Notes: a model not told the origin generated them from the sequence alone. Shown: positions 46,083-58,459, numbered from the stretch's first letter. The stretch is DNA of 64,000 nt from Jackrogersella multiformis (GCA_902806575.1 CADCXD010000005.1:1612001-1676000), one strand, 5' to 3'. Numbers and translations: made by a program.

Positions 46083-46950
46083 GACGATGGCGAGTCGGGG
46101 CTAATATCTACGATGACGACTTCGTGCTGTCTAATGGAGGGGTATATGGGGTGGGAGAAGAAAAGAAGGCTGCGGCGTATTGGTATTTATGAGGAATTGG
46201 GATAAGCTGTTGCTTGCTGTCTTGGTAACATCGGGAGTTCTAAGTTTGTTGGAAAAAAGAAAAATATGAAAAGTGAAGAAAATTGGATTAATGAGTCCTC
46301 GCCTTTTGGAAAGCATGCCAGAACGCGCTGTGGGCAAGTACGGCACAGTACGTAGGTAGGTAGCACGCGCGCATTCTAAATAGGTACCTATCACAACTAA
46401 TTGGAAACCTACTTAGGTGGGTAGAAACCTTAAAATGGGACGGATTGGTGCAGCTGCTCCAGATGGTCGCGGGAAAGACCCACCTGAGTGGCTGAGTGGG
46501 CTGAATGAGACCTGGCCAATGATATTAGACCTTGATGTACCTAGGCAGGTACCTATTATGGATTAGACTTGAATAAGTAGATACATATGTACATCTATCG
46601 ATGGAGGGGTTATCTAATCGATAAGCCACGCTACTCTTGGATTAACCATGTCGATCAGCTACCTAGGCATTTCCTCCAAGCAGCTTGGGGAAATTTTTTT
46701 TCTAACCCATCACATCTAATTCTCCAAACCTTTGCGCTACCCAATCTTTCAAACCTTCAATTCAACCGCCAAACTCTTGCGCCTCGATCTAGAGACGGCT
46801 TACAACGCAGAGCGTGAATTCTCTCTTTCTTTTATTTTTTTTATTGCATACGTGATAGTTGAATAATTGTTGTGCCGTGCCGCGCCGCAATTTCTATCTC
46901 TTCTTACTAAAGCCCCTCTTTAACGAATGAAAATCGCCAAGTTTTTCAGG
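46083..46950. other. divergent promoter region, RFTS gene / PUS4
   Basis: The gap lies between oppositely oriented start codons. It contains degenerate ACCTAGG motifs and a T-rich tract (near 46829-46846) close to the PUS4 start. An in-frame upstream ATG for PUS4 lies at 46927. No separate gene is visible. Confidence 0.55.
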
Positions 46951-48740
46951 ATGGCAGCTTCTCGTACTATCCTCGATGGTGTCTTTGGTATGGCGTCCTA
47001 CTTCTCCCCTGCTTCGATCGCAGTCCACATTAGCCTACATAGGTATCTCCCATGCTGACCTATTTTTCTCACATAGGAATCAACAAGCCAATGGGTATGA
47101 GTAGCGCTCAAGTCATTCGGGATGTCCAACATCATTTCAACCCTTCTGAGTCTTTCAAGCCAATGTTGGATCAGGAGATTGCAAACAGAGAGCAGCAATC
47201 CAATGTCGAAAAAAAGAAACGCGGATGGTGTAAGCGAAAGCTTAAAGTCAAGATAGGCCATGGTGGTACACTCGATCCCCTCGCTACTGGTGTGTTGATT
47301 CTGGGCGTCGGAAAGGGTACGAAGTCCCTCCAGTCGTTTTTGGACTGTACCAAGGACTACGAGTGTGTGGTACTTTTCGGCGTTAGTACCGATACGTATG
47401 ATCGAGTCGGCAAGATTCTCAAGAAGACTGACTACGAACATATCACTCGACCTATGGTTGAAGAGGCCCTTGAAGACTTCCGCGGCACGTTTCATCAGAT
47501 GCCTCCTCTCTATTCAGCATTGAAGATGGAGGGTAAGCCTCTTTATGAATACGCCCGTATGGGAAAGCCGATGCCACGCGAGGTCGCAACTAGGGAAGTG
47601 GTGGTGAATAAGATGGAATTAGTCGAGTGGTACGAACCCGGTGAACATTCCTATCGTTGGCCTGCTGAGGAAGCCACTTCATTCGAGCGCGGCTTCGCCG
47701 AAGAGGTCTGGAAAATTGAAAAGCAACAGATGACCTCCAAGAAGCTTACCCCAGAGGAGGAGGAGGAAGAGATGAAAGCGCTAAAGGAACATGAGAATTT
47801 CAAACGAAAGGCGGATGAGACTGTTGATGCACTTGTCTACGACCGAGTTAACAACAAGCGTATAAGGACATCTAAGTCGCATGACGCACCGTTGATGTCG
47901 GGAGCGTTAGGCCAACTCCCTCCGGCACCTCCAAGGCCAGGGAAAGGATCGAATCTAATCCCTACATTTGAGCGAACACCATCACCAACCTGGGAGGGCA
48001 AGGGACCGCCTGCAGCGAGGATTCGCATGACCGTGACCTCTGGCTTCTATGTCCGAAGTTTTTGCCACGACATTGGTGTAAAACTTGGATCTTCAGCAGT
48101 GATGGCAGAACTTTGCAGAAGTCGACAAGGTGAATTCATCCAAGGAAGCCCCAATTGCTTGGAGTATTCAGACCTCGCAAAGGGCGAGTCCGTATGGGGG
48201 CCACAGGTGGAGAGCATGATAGCCCTGTGGAATAGTACAACCCACGACAAGCCTACCCAGGCCCTTAGAGCTATGAGATACCCACCTAAGAGCGTCAAGT
48301 ATGGGAGACCAGTCGAAGATGCAGCACTGAAGAAGCCTAAGGGGTCAGACGGTGCCGACATTTCCGAGGGCAACTCGAACGAATTACTACCACTGCCGAC
48401 TCTAGAGTCTGCTTCTCCGATCCAAGATTCCAAGAACGACGAGGCAACGGGCTCGAACCCTGAAGAAACGGAAGACAATGGTGATCAAGTGAGTGCAGTA
48501 CAAGCTACTACAACTGCAAGTTTGCCTCCGTCTCGAGAAGCCGATGAACCCGACAGCAAGGCCAAAGACCAGGACGTCGATGAATCTGACACCAAGGCCA
48601 AAGACAAGGACATCGATCAGCCTGACAGCAAGGCCGAAGACAAGGATGCCGATCAGCCCGATACCAAAGCTCAAGACAGGGACGTTGATGAAGAATCGTG
48701 GAACGGGGTCTCCGATGCACCAGCTGCTCAGTCCTTGTAG
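46951..48740 (+). CDS. PUS4: tRNA pseudouridine-55 synthase (TruB family, PUS4)
   Basis: The product converts U55 in the T-loop of nuclear and mitochondrial tRNAs to pseudouridine. There are two exons, 46951-46987 and 47077-48740, giving 566 aa; the branch GCTGACC and acceptor ACATAG are clear. Family motifs are GINKPMGMSSAQVIRDVQ, the catalytic-Asp motif GHGGTLDPLATGVLILGVG, FGVSTDTYDRVG, and FHQMPPLYSALKMEGKPLYE; SGFYVRSFCHDIG closes the catalytic part. An insertion separates the motifs at about 210-290. The C-terminal 130 residues are acidic and disordered and end in a 12-residue tandem repeat. The ATG at 46951 has the better context (A at -3, G at +4). An in-frame ATG at 46927 would add MKIAKFFR, which could affect mitochondrial targeting. 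Confidence 0.92.
48542..48690 (+). repeat. 36-bp in-frame tandem repeat at the PUS4 C-terminus
   Basis: Four copies of a 12-residue unit follow the pattern D-(E/Q)-(P/S)-D-(S/T)-K-A-x-D-x-D-x, for example DEPDSKAKDQDV. The period keeps frame on both strands, which explains long antisense frames at 48402-48755. Confidence 0.9.
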
Positions 48741-49932
48741 ATTCATCTCCGGCATTTGGGATTATTACTCAGGTGGTCCAGAATATGCACAGGTCCTTTC
48801 GTAAGGGTATCCTTCGAGACAACTTGACATCTCACGAGAAATGCATTTGTGTTTTGTTGCATTAGCTAGGCGTTGGAGGATTGCTTATTTGCATGCAACG
48901 ACGCGTTTTCAGCGCCGGGAGGTATACGTATCTGGCTGGATACTTGGCATGTACCTAGCGTAGCTAACATTAACTTGATGCTTTTTGATATTCCCTAGGT
49001 CAGTTGTGTGTGAAAGCTATAATCAAAATATCGATGCAAGCCTTGCTATGTCGTGGATACTGAAACAGATGTTAGATATCTTACCGTCACCCGCAAATAA
49101 CCTCTAGACACGTCGCGAATAACTACGGGATACTTATGTCAAGATGCGGATTTGGAGAAGATAGGATGGTTCAGGCAAGAGATGGATGATTATTTAAATG
49201 CCTATCGTGAATTTCATGTTAGACACTGCATGCCATTAAGCTGATTCTAAAGGGTGCTTATTCCCCTTAGCCGAAGAGGAAGATAGTTCACCATCATTGT
49301 TACCTCGGCTCTTAGCTACGTTATTCTATTTCTGTGGACTACCTAAGCCGTCCGCTTATGTCATGTTGTAAGTTATTGTCAAAGATAGAAAAGTAGGAAC
49401 GCATATATGTAATTTTATAATCGAAAACCCGGCTCCGTTGCGGAAAGCATAGACGCTATTGCGCAAGCATGATAATGAAAACGATTCTATTTCGTTCTAC
49501 ATTATCATCTATCGTGAGCGTCGTGACCATTAACTATTAATAATAATACAGTCGTCGCGAAGTACCCTCCCAGTAGCCTTTCGAGAGCCGAAGGCGTTCG
49601 AGATGCCGAGACCAAACCCGTACGTCCTAATCCCGATCCCAATTCCGGACTCAGCCGAATACTATCGCGCGCTTGCGAGAACTCGGATGTTACAATGCTT
49701 CGATAGCAACGTTTTTATGAGCCGAGAATAAAGTCCAAGCTATAAGCGCATCCAGGCGTTTTTTCTTTTTCTTTGTAACCGATGGTTGGCCCCCCTCCCC
49801 ACCCCCTTTAAATTCCACGGTTCGTTTGTTCGCACAAAGACCTATATAAGATACCCGAGCTTCCCACACACACCAAAAAGCCGAACTCAGAACGCCCACA
49901 ACTCTAATTCCGTCGATGACCTATGAACTGGC
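48741..49932. other. convergent intergenic region, no gene seen
   Basis: This is the 3' flank of PUS4 (+) and of the coiled-coil/Ser-rich gene (-). It is AT-rich on the left. A 69-codon frame at 49690-49899 (-) contains a K-run and nothing recognisable. Confidence 0.55.
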
Positions 49933-51562
49933 TTAGAACGAAGTAGACTCCGGAGGCGGCGATAGGCTCTTCTCCCACTCTTTTATAAAGTTTGAAGTTG
50001 TGTTCTTCAGATTGCTTGGGTTCAGCCTGTTGAGGATAGCCTGTGGCAGCTCTTCAAGCTTGGTTGGGGTCTGCGGGGATGGCGAGCGGAGCTCGCTCCG
50101 GGACTGCTTGCGTCTCCTATCGTTGAAATGTTAGACATACATTATGTTCTAAGATGAGTTGATTCAAGACCCGTTCGGCAGCGCATTGCACGATGTCTTG
50201 TCTCATTGGATGGTCGTCTTACAGTGTCCCCTCTGTCTCGTTCATCCTTTCGGGGATGGCGGTTATGATATCTCCATTTACGGTGCTACCACTCCATCGA
50301 GCCGTCTTGACGTTCGGTGTGTCCCAGTTCGACCAATCGTCGTCATCGAAGCTATCATAGGTGAGGGGGGTCCAGGAAAAACGCTTCTTGGTTTTAGGGT
50401 CCGGCTTAGAGGCAGTGCGTCTATGTTGGTAACGATCACTGAAGCTGCCAGTGGATTGCCTGCTTGGCGCATCTGTCGCCGAGTCCGGCTCATCCTGAAA
50501 CGGTATGCGGCCGCGACCTGAGGCAGAAGCGCGAATTGTATCCTGATCGCCCCCCTTTCTAGCTAGTCGCGAAACCATTTCGCTAGTCCGGTTCGTTGTG
50601 CCGGTAATCGCTTCATCGCCCACGGTTGCTTGCCGCAAGTCCTCAACAAATGTCCAAAGGTTTTGCTTAAGTTCATTGGCCATTTGTTGCATACCGTTGG
50701 TCGGTTGGCTTTGACGAGGAGCCCAAGTCGCCCGCTTGTTAAGAGGAGCCGGGCTAGGGATTTGTGGCGGCCTGGAGTATGGATCGGCGGATCGAAGTCC
50801 CCCATCATCCTCACTCGTGTATCTCGTGGGCGAGAGTAGAGATAGGGTACGTGTATGCCCGCCACGTATAACCGTTCTCTTACGCTCGCGAGAAGCGCCC
50901 TGGCTTTGCGCAAGGAGGATGGCTTTCCTACGCTCCAGTTCGCTGTTGAACCTAAGAGCCGGGTTGTCGTCGCATCCCCATTGCGCATCTAGCACCGATG
51001 CCATTGCTTGAAGAGGCTCAACGTTCCTATTACTTGCGCGCTTCTTGTAAGCAGCAGAGGTTGTCCACTCCCTCTTTAACCTTATCAGTTCACTTTCCGC
51101 CCGGCCCAGCTCTTCACGAAGCTCCAACACACGACGCTCGTGAGCAGCAATAGCAACAATGAAATCATTCGGATCGGTAGGCGATTGTAGCGCCGAGGTC
51201 TCTATGGGAGTTGGAGGCACTGATGAAGTAGGTGTAGGTCTCGAAGGAAAACTGTTAGGTGGTGCAATTGGTAATGTTAAGGATAATCGATTAGAATTTC
51301 GAGATGTCGTCGAAGTAGAACGAGTAGACCGCGTCTGAGGTGTCTGAGTCGGAGGCGGCGGAGACGACAAAGATATCAGGTCCTCTTCTTCTCCAATATG
51401 CTCCGTATGTCTAGCACGTGGAGGTGTTGGAGTGCCTGAGCTTGAAGTCGAATCTCTGGTAGAACCCGCACCAGCAGATATTTCAGGACTTGCGGCGAGG
51501 GCAGCGTCGAGCGAAACTGCGGAATCTCGCATCTCGCGAAGTCGACGTTGCTCAACTGCCAT
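49933..51562 (-). CDS. fungal Ser/Pro-rich protein with a conserved coiled coil (DUF4048-like), function unknown
   Basis: There are two exons, 51562-50223 and 50116-49933, joined across a 106-bp intron (GTAAGA..GATAG) to 507 aa. Without the intron the frame stops at 50219, six residues short of a natural continuation (EGTLRRKQSRSELRSPSP). The protein has a short conserved start (MAVEQRRLREMRDSAVSLD) and a Ser/Thr/Pro-rich disordered stretch. A helical segment follows (FIVAIAAHERRVLELREEL, then ESELIRLKREWT) that recalls the DUF4048 family. The second half is disordered, with a conserved-looking acidic/Trp stretch (YDSFDDDDWSNWDTP) and an amphipathic end. The ATG at 51562 is preferred over 51826 because conservation-like sequence begins there. 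The role is unknown. Confidence 0.82.
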
Positions 51563-53166
51563 ATTTGCGGAGATGAAAGATTTGAAAATTTTGCGGAATA
51601 ATGAACGGGACTGTAATATTTCTGTGGTGAGGTTTCCAGTTGACCGTCGCCTTTGAAAAGGGGTGGCTGGGAAACTAATAGCACGTCGATGCTTGTTTCT
51701 CGCACAAAAGGACCGTTTAGAATGTAGATTTAGAATTATATCGTTAAGTCTCTTGTCATTGAAGAGAGTATGGGAGTAAGTAGTAATCAAACAAATTTGT
51801 AAAAGTTGAGTGGATTTCATGGACATAAAAAAACATAATCGGCCACCGGCCGAAGCAGATGGCGATCAAAATTCAGGGCGGTGACTGGGGCTCGCTTGGG
51901 GAGCTGGGAAATTGGGGGGTATGCAGCACCACTCAGAATTGGTGCAAATTGCTGTACTATGGCAATAGGAGGTCGAGTATCCTGTAGGGAGGACCGGGGT
52001 ATAGTAGCTTAGACCTTGTTAGGCGACGAATGATAAGAGAATGTGCTGGGGTCGACGATGACCAGGGGGGTGCATAGTATCTTCAAAAGGAGGGGACGAA
52101 ACTTCAAGTCATATGGAGCAGATGGAGGTAGATTTACAACAAAAACTGTAGATAAAGATGTTGTTGTTTATTCGAAGTTTCTAAAAAAGGAGGTTAAACG
52201 GTCGATGATCAGTTGTAACAACGAGAGATTGAATGATCGAAAGGCATGATAAGTTGGATGCAGGGAAGCCTAACAGCCTAACAGGCTAGAAGAAGAGACT
52301 CGGACAGCAGGCTTGCTTTAATTTCATTTCGTTGTATTTATTTTGATGGATTTGTTTCCCTTTGATCCCCGGTCGACCAGGTAAACCAAACGGAAACTCC
52401 ACAAATCCAATCGTGCGCTCATCTCAAGGCTGCATGAGCTGTTTTGTGCATTCAGGGGCAAGCCATGGAAGGCGACGGCACGGAAGGATGCTCGTTACCT
52501 AGCAGCCTTGGTACCTGGCGGAAGATTGCTTAGATTTTAATTGGGAAGATGTTTTTTTTTGGTGTACCTACTGCACTACATAACCTAGTAGGTAGGAATC
52601 CGCACCCGTGGATCCTTGCAAGGCTCGAAATGATTCCTGCTAGAAGTGGGGATCTTAACACAAAACCTTGCACTAAAATACCGAATGACGAGTTCGCTCA
52701 GATCCTTGGCAGCTAAGTCAGCGTGTCACACCTGACAGACCTAAGAGGGTACCTAGGTATTCTATTATGGGTACCTGGGTAGATATGGGTCCATGGGTAC
52801 CTATCCTTGTCTTCTCACGTGACTACCCGTGGGCTGTATCGCGTCGCACACGCGCTACCGGCACATACCCTAACTGTACACAAATGGAACTACCTAATTC
52901 GTCTTTGTTCGTGATAGTTCAAAGGTATGTACCAAGGTATTGTGTAAGGCTTCAAACGAAGGAAGGAAGGAAACCAGGCAGCACAAGGAAGCTTACTTTC
53001 TTCATATTCCTTCTTTACTGGTCAAAGGTAACATTCTTCTTTTGCTGCCTACGGGTGCGGAGGATAATATTTACCTAGTAAGTATTTTCTTCAACTCTTC
53101 CATTTTCTAAACAAACGGGCTCTTCATACTCGAACTTTGGCTTCTTGTATTCCTGTCTCTATTGAA
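51563..53166. other. divergent promoter region upstream of the DNA ligase gene
   Basis: No gene is visible. It contains one TACCTAGGTA copy (52750-52759) with neighbouring GGGTACC repeats and an eight-to-nine T run near 52552. Chance frames at 52043-52249 and 52767-53078 lack family sequence. Confidence 0.55.
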
Positions 53167-56100
53167 ATGCCATTTCCATACAGGTACATATGTGACCTAC
53201 TTCAACAACTGGACGATGAGTCTCGGAAAGACAAAAATAAGCAAACTCCTCCAAAGGGTATAATCGAAGCCTGGTTTCGTGAACACCGCTTACGTCTCAA
53301 TGCGCATGAAAACGACGCATGTGCCATACTATCTACTCTGATTCCAGAGAGAAGAACCGACCGAGTTTACCTCATTCAGACCTCGAGACTCGAAACCATA
53401 TTTGGCAAGGCTCTTATTTTGGGAGCTTCGAGATTGCAGGAGTTGCGAAGATACAGGACTCCCGGCTTGGGGGTGGACCTTGCTGATTGCGTTGAAGGGA
53501 TCTTGAAGCGTACAGTATGTATATTCGTAATGCTCTCGAGATTGTTGCACGGCCGCTGACCTCTTTAAAGCCTAATCCCTCGCAAGGCAACAATGAGCTT
53601 ACAGTAGAGGAGATTGACGATACTCTAAGCTGCATTGCAGCTGCCTGTAGGTTCAGCTCGCCTTCAGTTAGAGCTTTGCGTAAGACACAAAATGTAGGGG
53701 ATCAGGATCGATCCTTAATCAGCATATACAGGCGACTCAGCCCGCGGGATGCGAAATGGTTTACGAGACTAGTATTGAAGAACTATCAACCAGTGATGAT
53801 AGACGAGCGTATTATCTTTCGTTCCTATCATTTCCTCTTACCCCAGATGATAAAGGTTAGAGATGATTTTACCAAGGCTACCGAATTCTTACGGCTCATC
53901 AGCCAGTCGCCCTACGACCAAAATGCTATTGCAAATATTTTAAAGCCGTGTATTGGGACAAAAGTCGGACGGCAAACATGGTTTAAAGGGAGAAGTATCA
54001 AGCATTGCCTTGATATGGCCAGGTCTCGAGACATAAGTTGCGAGCAGAAAATCGATGGAGAGTACTGCCAGATACATATCGATATCCGCAAACCTCACTC
54101 CCCTATTCAAATATTCTCCAAGAGTGGAAAGGACAGCACTCAGGATCGACTTGGTCTTCACCAGTGAGACCTCTTAACCCCCTTTCTTACTTTTCAACTT
54201 ACTGAATTGAATAGAGTTATACGAGATTCCCTCAAATTAGGCACCTCGGACTGTCCATTCACAATTGGATGTATTCTCGAGGGCGAGCTAGTAGTATATA
54301 GTACCAAGGTATTATCACTATATCTTTTGATGTTAGGGAGTTGATGCTAATCAGCACGATAGGAGAATAAGATTTTACCATTTCACAAAATTCGTAAGCA
54401 CGTTTCACGCTCTGGTTCCTTCATAGGAACCAGTCATGATTCGCAGTATGACATATGCCCTTATAAATGGTTTGAAGTAATCGACTAAATTGAGGATAGG
54501 CCGCACGATAACGAGCACCTAATGATCGTATACTACGACGTACTGATGATCGATAGTGAATCATTGTTGGGAGTTCGACAGTCCGAACGTTTCAGGCACT
54601 TAAGTGAGCTTGTAACATGCAGAAAAGGCTGTGCTGAGTTAGTACAACGTGAGGTCATATCTTTCTCCCGACCATCTGCGGCGTCAAAATTGCGCGAGGC
54701 TTTCGCGAAATGCATAGTTTCTCGCAGCGAAGGCCTCGTTTTGAAACCTGATGAAGCCTACTTCGACTTCAGCATGGCCCCAAAGCCATTCTGCTGCAAC
54801 ATCAAGTTGAAGAAGGAATACGTTCAGGGCTGGGGCGACGTTGGTGACTTTGCTGTTGTTGGCGCCTCTTACGATGCAGCGAAAGCAAAAGAGTACAATA
54901 ATTCCAACTTCAAGTGGACTCATTTCTTCATTGGGTGCTTGGACAATAAGGAGAAAGCACGGGCAGGAATCGAAAAGCCTCGATTCATAATCACTAACAT
55001 GATTGAACTCTCTGAGGCTCTTTTATCAGTGGTTGTAACCCAATGCTTCCCATCTCCGGTTCCTTTCAGTCAGAATGAAACCATAACCCTAGACTTCTGG
55101 GGAAGAGAAATAGTGAAGCGGCCGATGGATGTTTTCATGGATCCGTTAGTATTCGATATGTGTTGCTTCTCGTTCGACAAGGCACTAAATACAAACTTTT
55201 GGAGCATGAGATTTCCAGCAGTTTCTAAAATTCACCATGACAGGTCGTACTGGGATACGATCTCCTTTTCCGAGCTTCAGGAGATTGCATTAAATGCAAC
55301 CGAAATGCCAGAGGTCGACGATAGCCAGGAGATGCGCGCGTGGATATCAGCGCTAGAGAAGGCGGACCCGCGTGGAGTAGCTGTCGATGCTACGAGCCAA
55401 CAAAGCACTTCGACAGAGATGAGGTTATACCCTGCACCGTCTAGCGAGAGTCATCAAGAGAAGGAAGCCCAGTATATTTCAAGACTAGAAGCCAACGAAA
55501 CACGTCCTCGAAAACGGCCCTTTATATCACCCTCCAAGTCATCAGTTGTTGGAAGCATGGATTGTCATGTCTCTTCCAAGTTTCCTCAGAGATCCCCGAC
55601 GAGCTCAAGATGTCAGAAACGGTCTGCTTCGGATACGGTAGTAGCTACCAAAAAGCCACGAAAGCTTTCTAACACAATTCCTATGCAATCATCCTCGGCA
55701 GATAGACCAGCCGGCCTGCCCCAAAGCCCGACACGAACTAGACAACCACTCAGCCAGATTGATACAAATTCGCAATCACAAATATTTAATAAGTCGATAT
55801 CTAATTCGTCAACGTTTGAGACTGCGTCGTCACCAACTAGCACCGACTGCGACCTACCTACGCCTTCTCTAAGTGCAACACCTAATATCACCCATTCCTC
55901 AAATCCTGTAAAGGAACAGGGTAGGTCTGGTCAACATATGACCCCCGAATGCTGCTCCCTAGCGGGAAAGAAATGCGCATTAAACAATTGTTCCATTCTA
56001 TTGTCGCCGTGTATCGCTCAGTACCCATGGGTCACAGATAATCTATTACGAGATCATCACGGCGTCCACGATTTTTTAGTAGACCCTCAATCGTGGATCG

Positions 56101-56387
56101 AGATGCCTACCTCCCAAACCTCTGTAAGTAAATGTGACGCCTCATCACAAAAGGTGAGAAAGGTCCGGGCCCGGAAGATCTGCCTCGTGGAGTCGAGGCG
56201 CCCCGATGCAACAAGATCATTCTTCGCGAAGATAGAAGCAGCCGGATTGAAGAAAAAGAACGGGGAACGTGGATGGGTAGGTGTCTATGATTGGAGACTT
56301 TTAGAGGATATATCAGATCTAGAATCTGGGAAAACTAAGCCCGGAGAGATAGATCCGTGGAGGAAACATTACGTCGGAATTGCATAG
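53167..56387 (+). CDS. fungal ATP-dependent DNA ligase (third-type ligase, not LIG1 or LIG4)
   Basis: The product is predicted to seal DNA nicks via a ligase-AMP intermediate. Five exons join to 1001 aa: 53167-53514, 53571-54163, 54215-54308, 54363-54445 and 54500-56387; all introns are 50-57 bp. It starts MPFPYRYICDLLQQLDD, like the alpha-helical N-domain of eukaryotic ligases. Catalytic motifs are intact: motif I EQKIDGE with Lys about 276, motif III YYDVLMID (about 384-391), motif IV EGLVLKP (about 450-456) and motif V IKLKKEYVQG (about 474-483). An OB-like part follows, ending near residue 640. Then comes a long Ser-rich linker and a conserved Trp-containing C-terminal block (RSFFAKIEAAGLKKKNGERG). 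I see no clear tandem BRCT pair of the LIG4 type. The specific repair role is unknown. Confidence 0.88.
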
Positions 56388-57000
56388 GAGATAGAATAGA
56401 ACGTTCTGCGTACGCGGCATTACAAATGCAGCACGTAGAATGAGGCGCGTTCCACATTGTTGCTTTGAGATCATTGCAATTAGAAGACGCCCGATACAAT
56501 AATGTCTAGACTAATAGAAACGTTGCTTTGGAAGACTTGTCCAAGGAGCTTAACTTGATTATAAACCAAACTGTTGTATGTTGTTCTAACTTGCCCCTTT
56601 TTGCCAAGCTCGCGTATTATCTCCAACTCCCTATGCGGGCTATAAATAATTGTCTAGTCTAGCCGTCAAGGAGAGGTGAGAGTCGTTATATAACAGCAAA
56701 TGCACAAATTACAACATCTAGAACAATCGTTCCACCTTGCACGGTTTCGCTACTAGAGATCATGATTAAACATTTTCTTGTTTCAATATAGAGTTGTATT
56801 ATCATTACGGAACGCGATATATACAGTGTGGCCTATCGCCTTCTAGCTCCAAGCTACCCCAAATAGCATACTTCGCAGATGCAGCGCCATTAAGCAAAAC
56901 TTTTTCTATACAAGCTTTCAGCTCCGGGCGTGGAGCATATCTAGGTAGTTATTCGATATGCATGGCCATGTTGGTTGATTGGTTGCAAGAGGTACGCGAT
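56388..57000. other. convergent intergenic region, no gene seen
   Basis: This is the 3' flank shared by the ligase (+) and ERG2 (-) genes. No further coding or structural signal is seen. Confidence 0.6.
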
Positions 57001-57802
57001 CTAGATCTTCCCGATCAGTAGGTTGCCGATCATCTCCCTCCCGGTGAGGATGGCGGTGCGGTAGAGGGTCTGGACGTCCAGGGTGCTGGAGAGACCGTCG
57101 GCGAAGCCGAAGAAGAGCATGGGCGGGATCCAGCCGCGCGCGTACTCGAGCGCGAAGCAGCCCTCGGGCATCTTGTACTGCTTCACGACGCCCCGCCGCA
57201 GGTGGTGCACGGTGCCGGGCGGGTAGACCTCGGGCTCGAACTCGCCGGGCACGTAGGCCCACTGCACGCCCGACAGGATGTGGAAGTAGTCGTCCGCCGT
57301 GTGCCGCCCCGAGTGGCCCTCCGTGCCGACCGCCGTGCCGAAGATTATCAGATACTCGGTTATGCCTGGCGAGACGCGTGTCAGTCGGTAGGTTTCCTGT
57401 GGATTATATATAGCTACCTAAGGCTATATATATATATATACCAAGCTACGTGGTAGACGCAAGGAGCAATGACATACTGGCATGGATGATGTACATGCCA
57501 CCCATGGCACCGCCGGCGTTGTTGAACATCCACTCGTCGGGGAGGTTCCACTTGGGGTTGACATGGGACGGATGGGCCTCCTTCAGCTCGGCGACGATGG
57601 ACTCGACGATCTTGGCGGTGTCGTTGCCGCCAGCCTTGATGCCGCGCTGGGCGACCTCGTTCAGCTCGTCGATGCCGAAGACGTAGAAGCTCTCGAGGTT
57701 ACGCTCGATGAGGTAAACAATCGGAGTGAAGACGCCAATCAGGATGCTGAGGATAGTGAGCAGCCTGGTGAGACCGCCGGTCGAAGCATTATTGGGCGCC
57801 AT
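57001..57802 (-). CDS. ERG2: C-8 sterol isomerase
   Basis: The product isomerises the sterol C8=C9 double bond to C7=C8 (fecosterol to episterol) in ergosterol synthesis at the ER membrane. There are two exons, 57802-57478 and 57365-57001, giving 229 aa, with a 112-bp intron that carries a (TA)8 tract. An N-terminal membrane helix (LLTILSILIGVFTPIVYLI) is followed by the family core: WMFNNAGGAMGGMYIIHAS, ITEYLIIFGTAVGTEGHSGR, DDYFHILSGVQWAY, PGTVHHLRRG and CFALEYARGWIPPMLFFG. Length and motifs are normal. The ATG at 57802 fits the family; an in-frame upstream extension at 57862 is only a translated hexamer repeat. The enzyme is the known target of morpholine fungicides. Confidence 0.95.
57425..57440. 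repeat. (TA)8 tract in the ERG2 intron
   Basis: This is an uninterrupted TA run between the two ERG2 exons. Confidence 0.9.
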
Positions 57803-58459
57803 GGCTACACGCAGATTCCGATTCCGATTCCAATTCCAATTCCAATTCCAATTCCGACACACGAATTAACCGCTGCGAACTAATGAGCTGGAGACGAAAA
57901 TGAAAAGGACGACAAGCTTCGCGACCTACCTAGCCTTATAAATATAAAACGCCGGGGGTGCCGGAAAGCTTTCTGTGATGTGATCGAATTGAAGTGAAAT
58001 TGATAATCTTTTTTTTTTTCTTCTCCCAATAAATTTGGAAGTACGTACCTATCAATAGGGGTCCAGCTTGAAGGTGATTACCTTTTATAGTAAGTGGATA
58101 CCGGTAAAGCTGACAGCCGGGTCGCCCCATTCCCATGTGCTCCTACCTACTATGTACCCTTTAAGTCCAATCCAATCTGCGTGCCTGCGTATTCGTATTG
58201 TACCTAGATACACGTGGCTGACGTGAAAGTACGTACCAAATGCTATTTAGCGTTTAGAGCTTAGCTGATTGATTGTCGATCCACATTTGCATATCGGAGC
58301 CAAAGTTGTCCGCCCTCCCGCAGCCCGCAGCTTATAGTTACATCATCAACCTAAACAAAAAGTCTAAAAATTTAGATAGTCAACCCCATACTACCAATAG
58401 GTACTACCTTTCAGCCTCGACATCTAATTTCCCCCAACCTACGAACCCACGAACCCACG
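57803..58459. other. divergent promoter region, ERG2 / CSL4
   Basis: The 657-base gap separates the start codons of two oppositely oriented housekeeping genes. It contains a hexamer repeat (next entry) and a T-run near 58010-58019. I did not find a convincing sterol-response element by eye. Confidence 0.55.
57815..57856. repeat. (ATTCCG/ATTCCA)7 hexamer repeat in the ERG2 leader
   Basis: Seven consecutive hexamers lie 13 bases upstream of the ERG2 start codon, in the expected 5' UTR. On the ERG2 strand the units read (C/T)GGAAT. Confidence 0.9.

Noticed and set aside
48402..48755. 117-codon antisense frame opposite the PUS4 tail
   Set aside because: It is kept open by the 36-bp repeat; its repeating VFGLAVRLIDVL-like text mirrors the acidic repeat.
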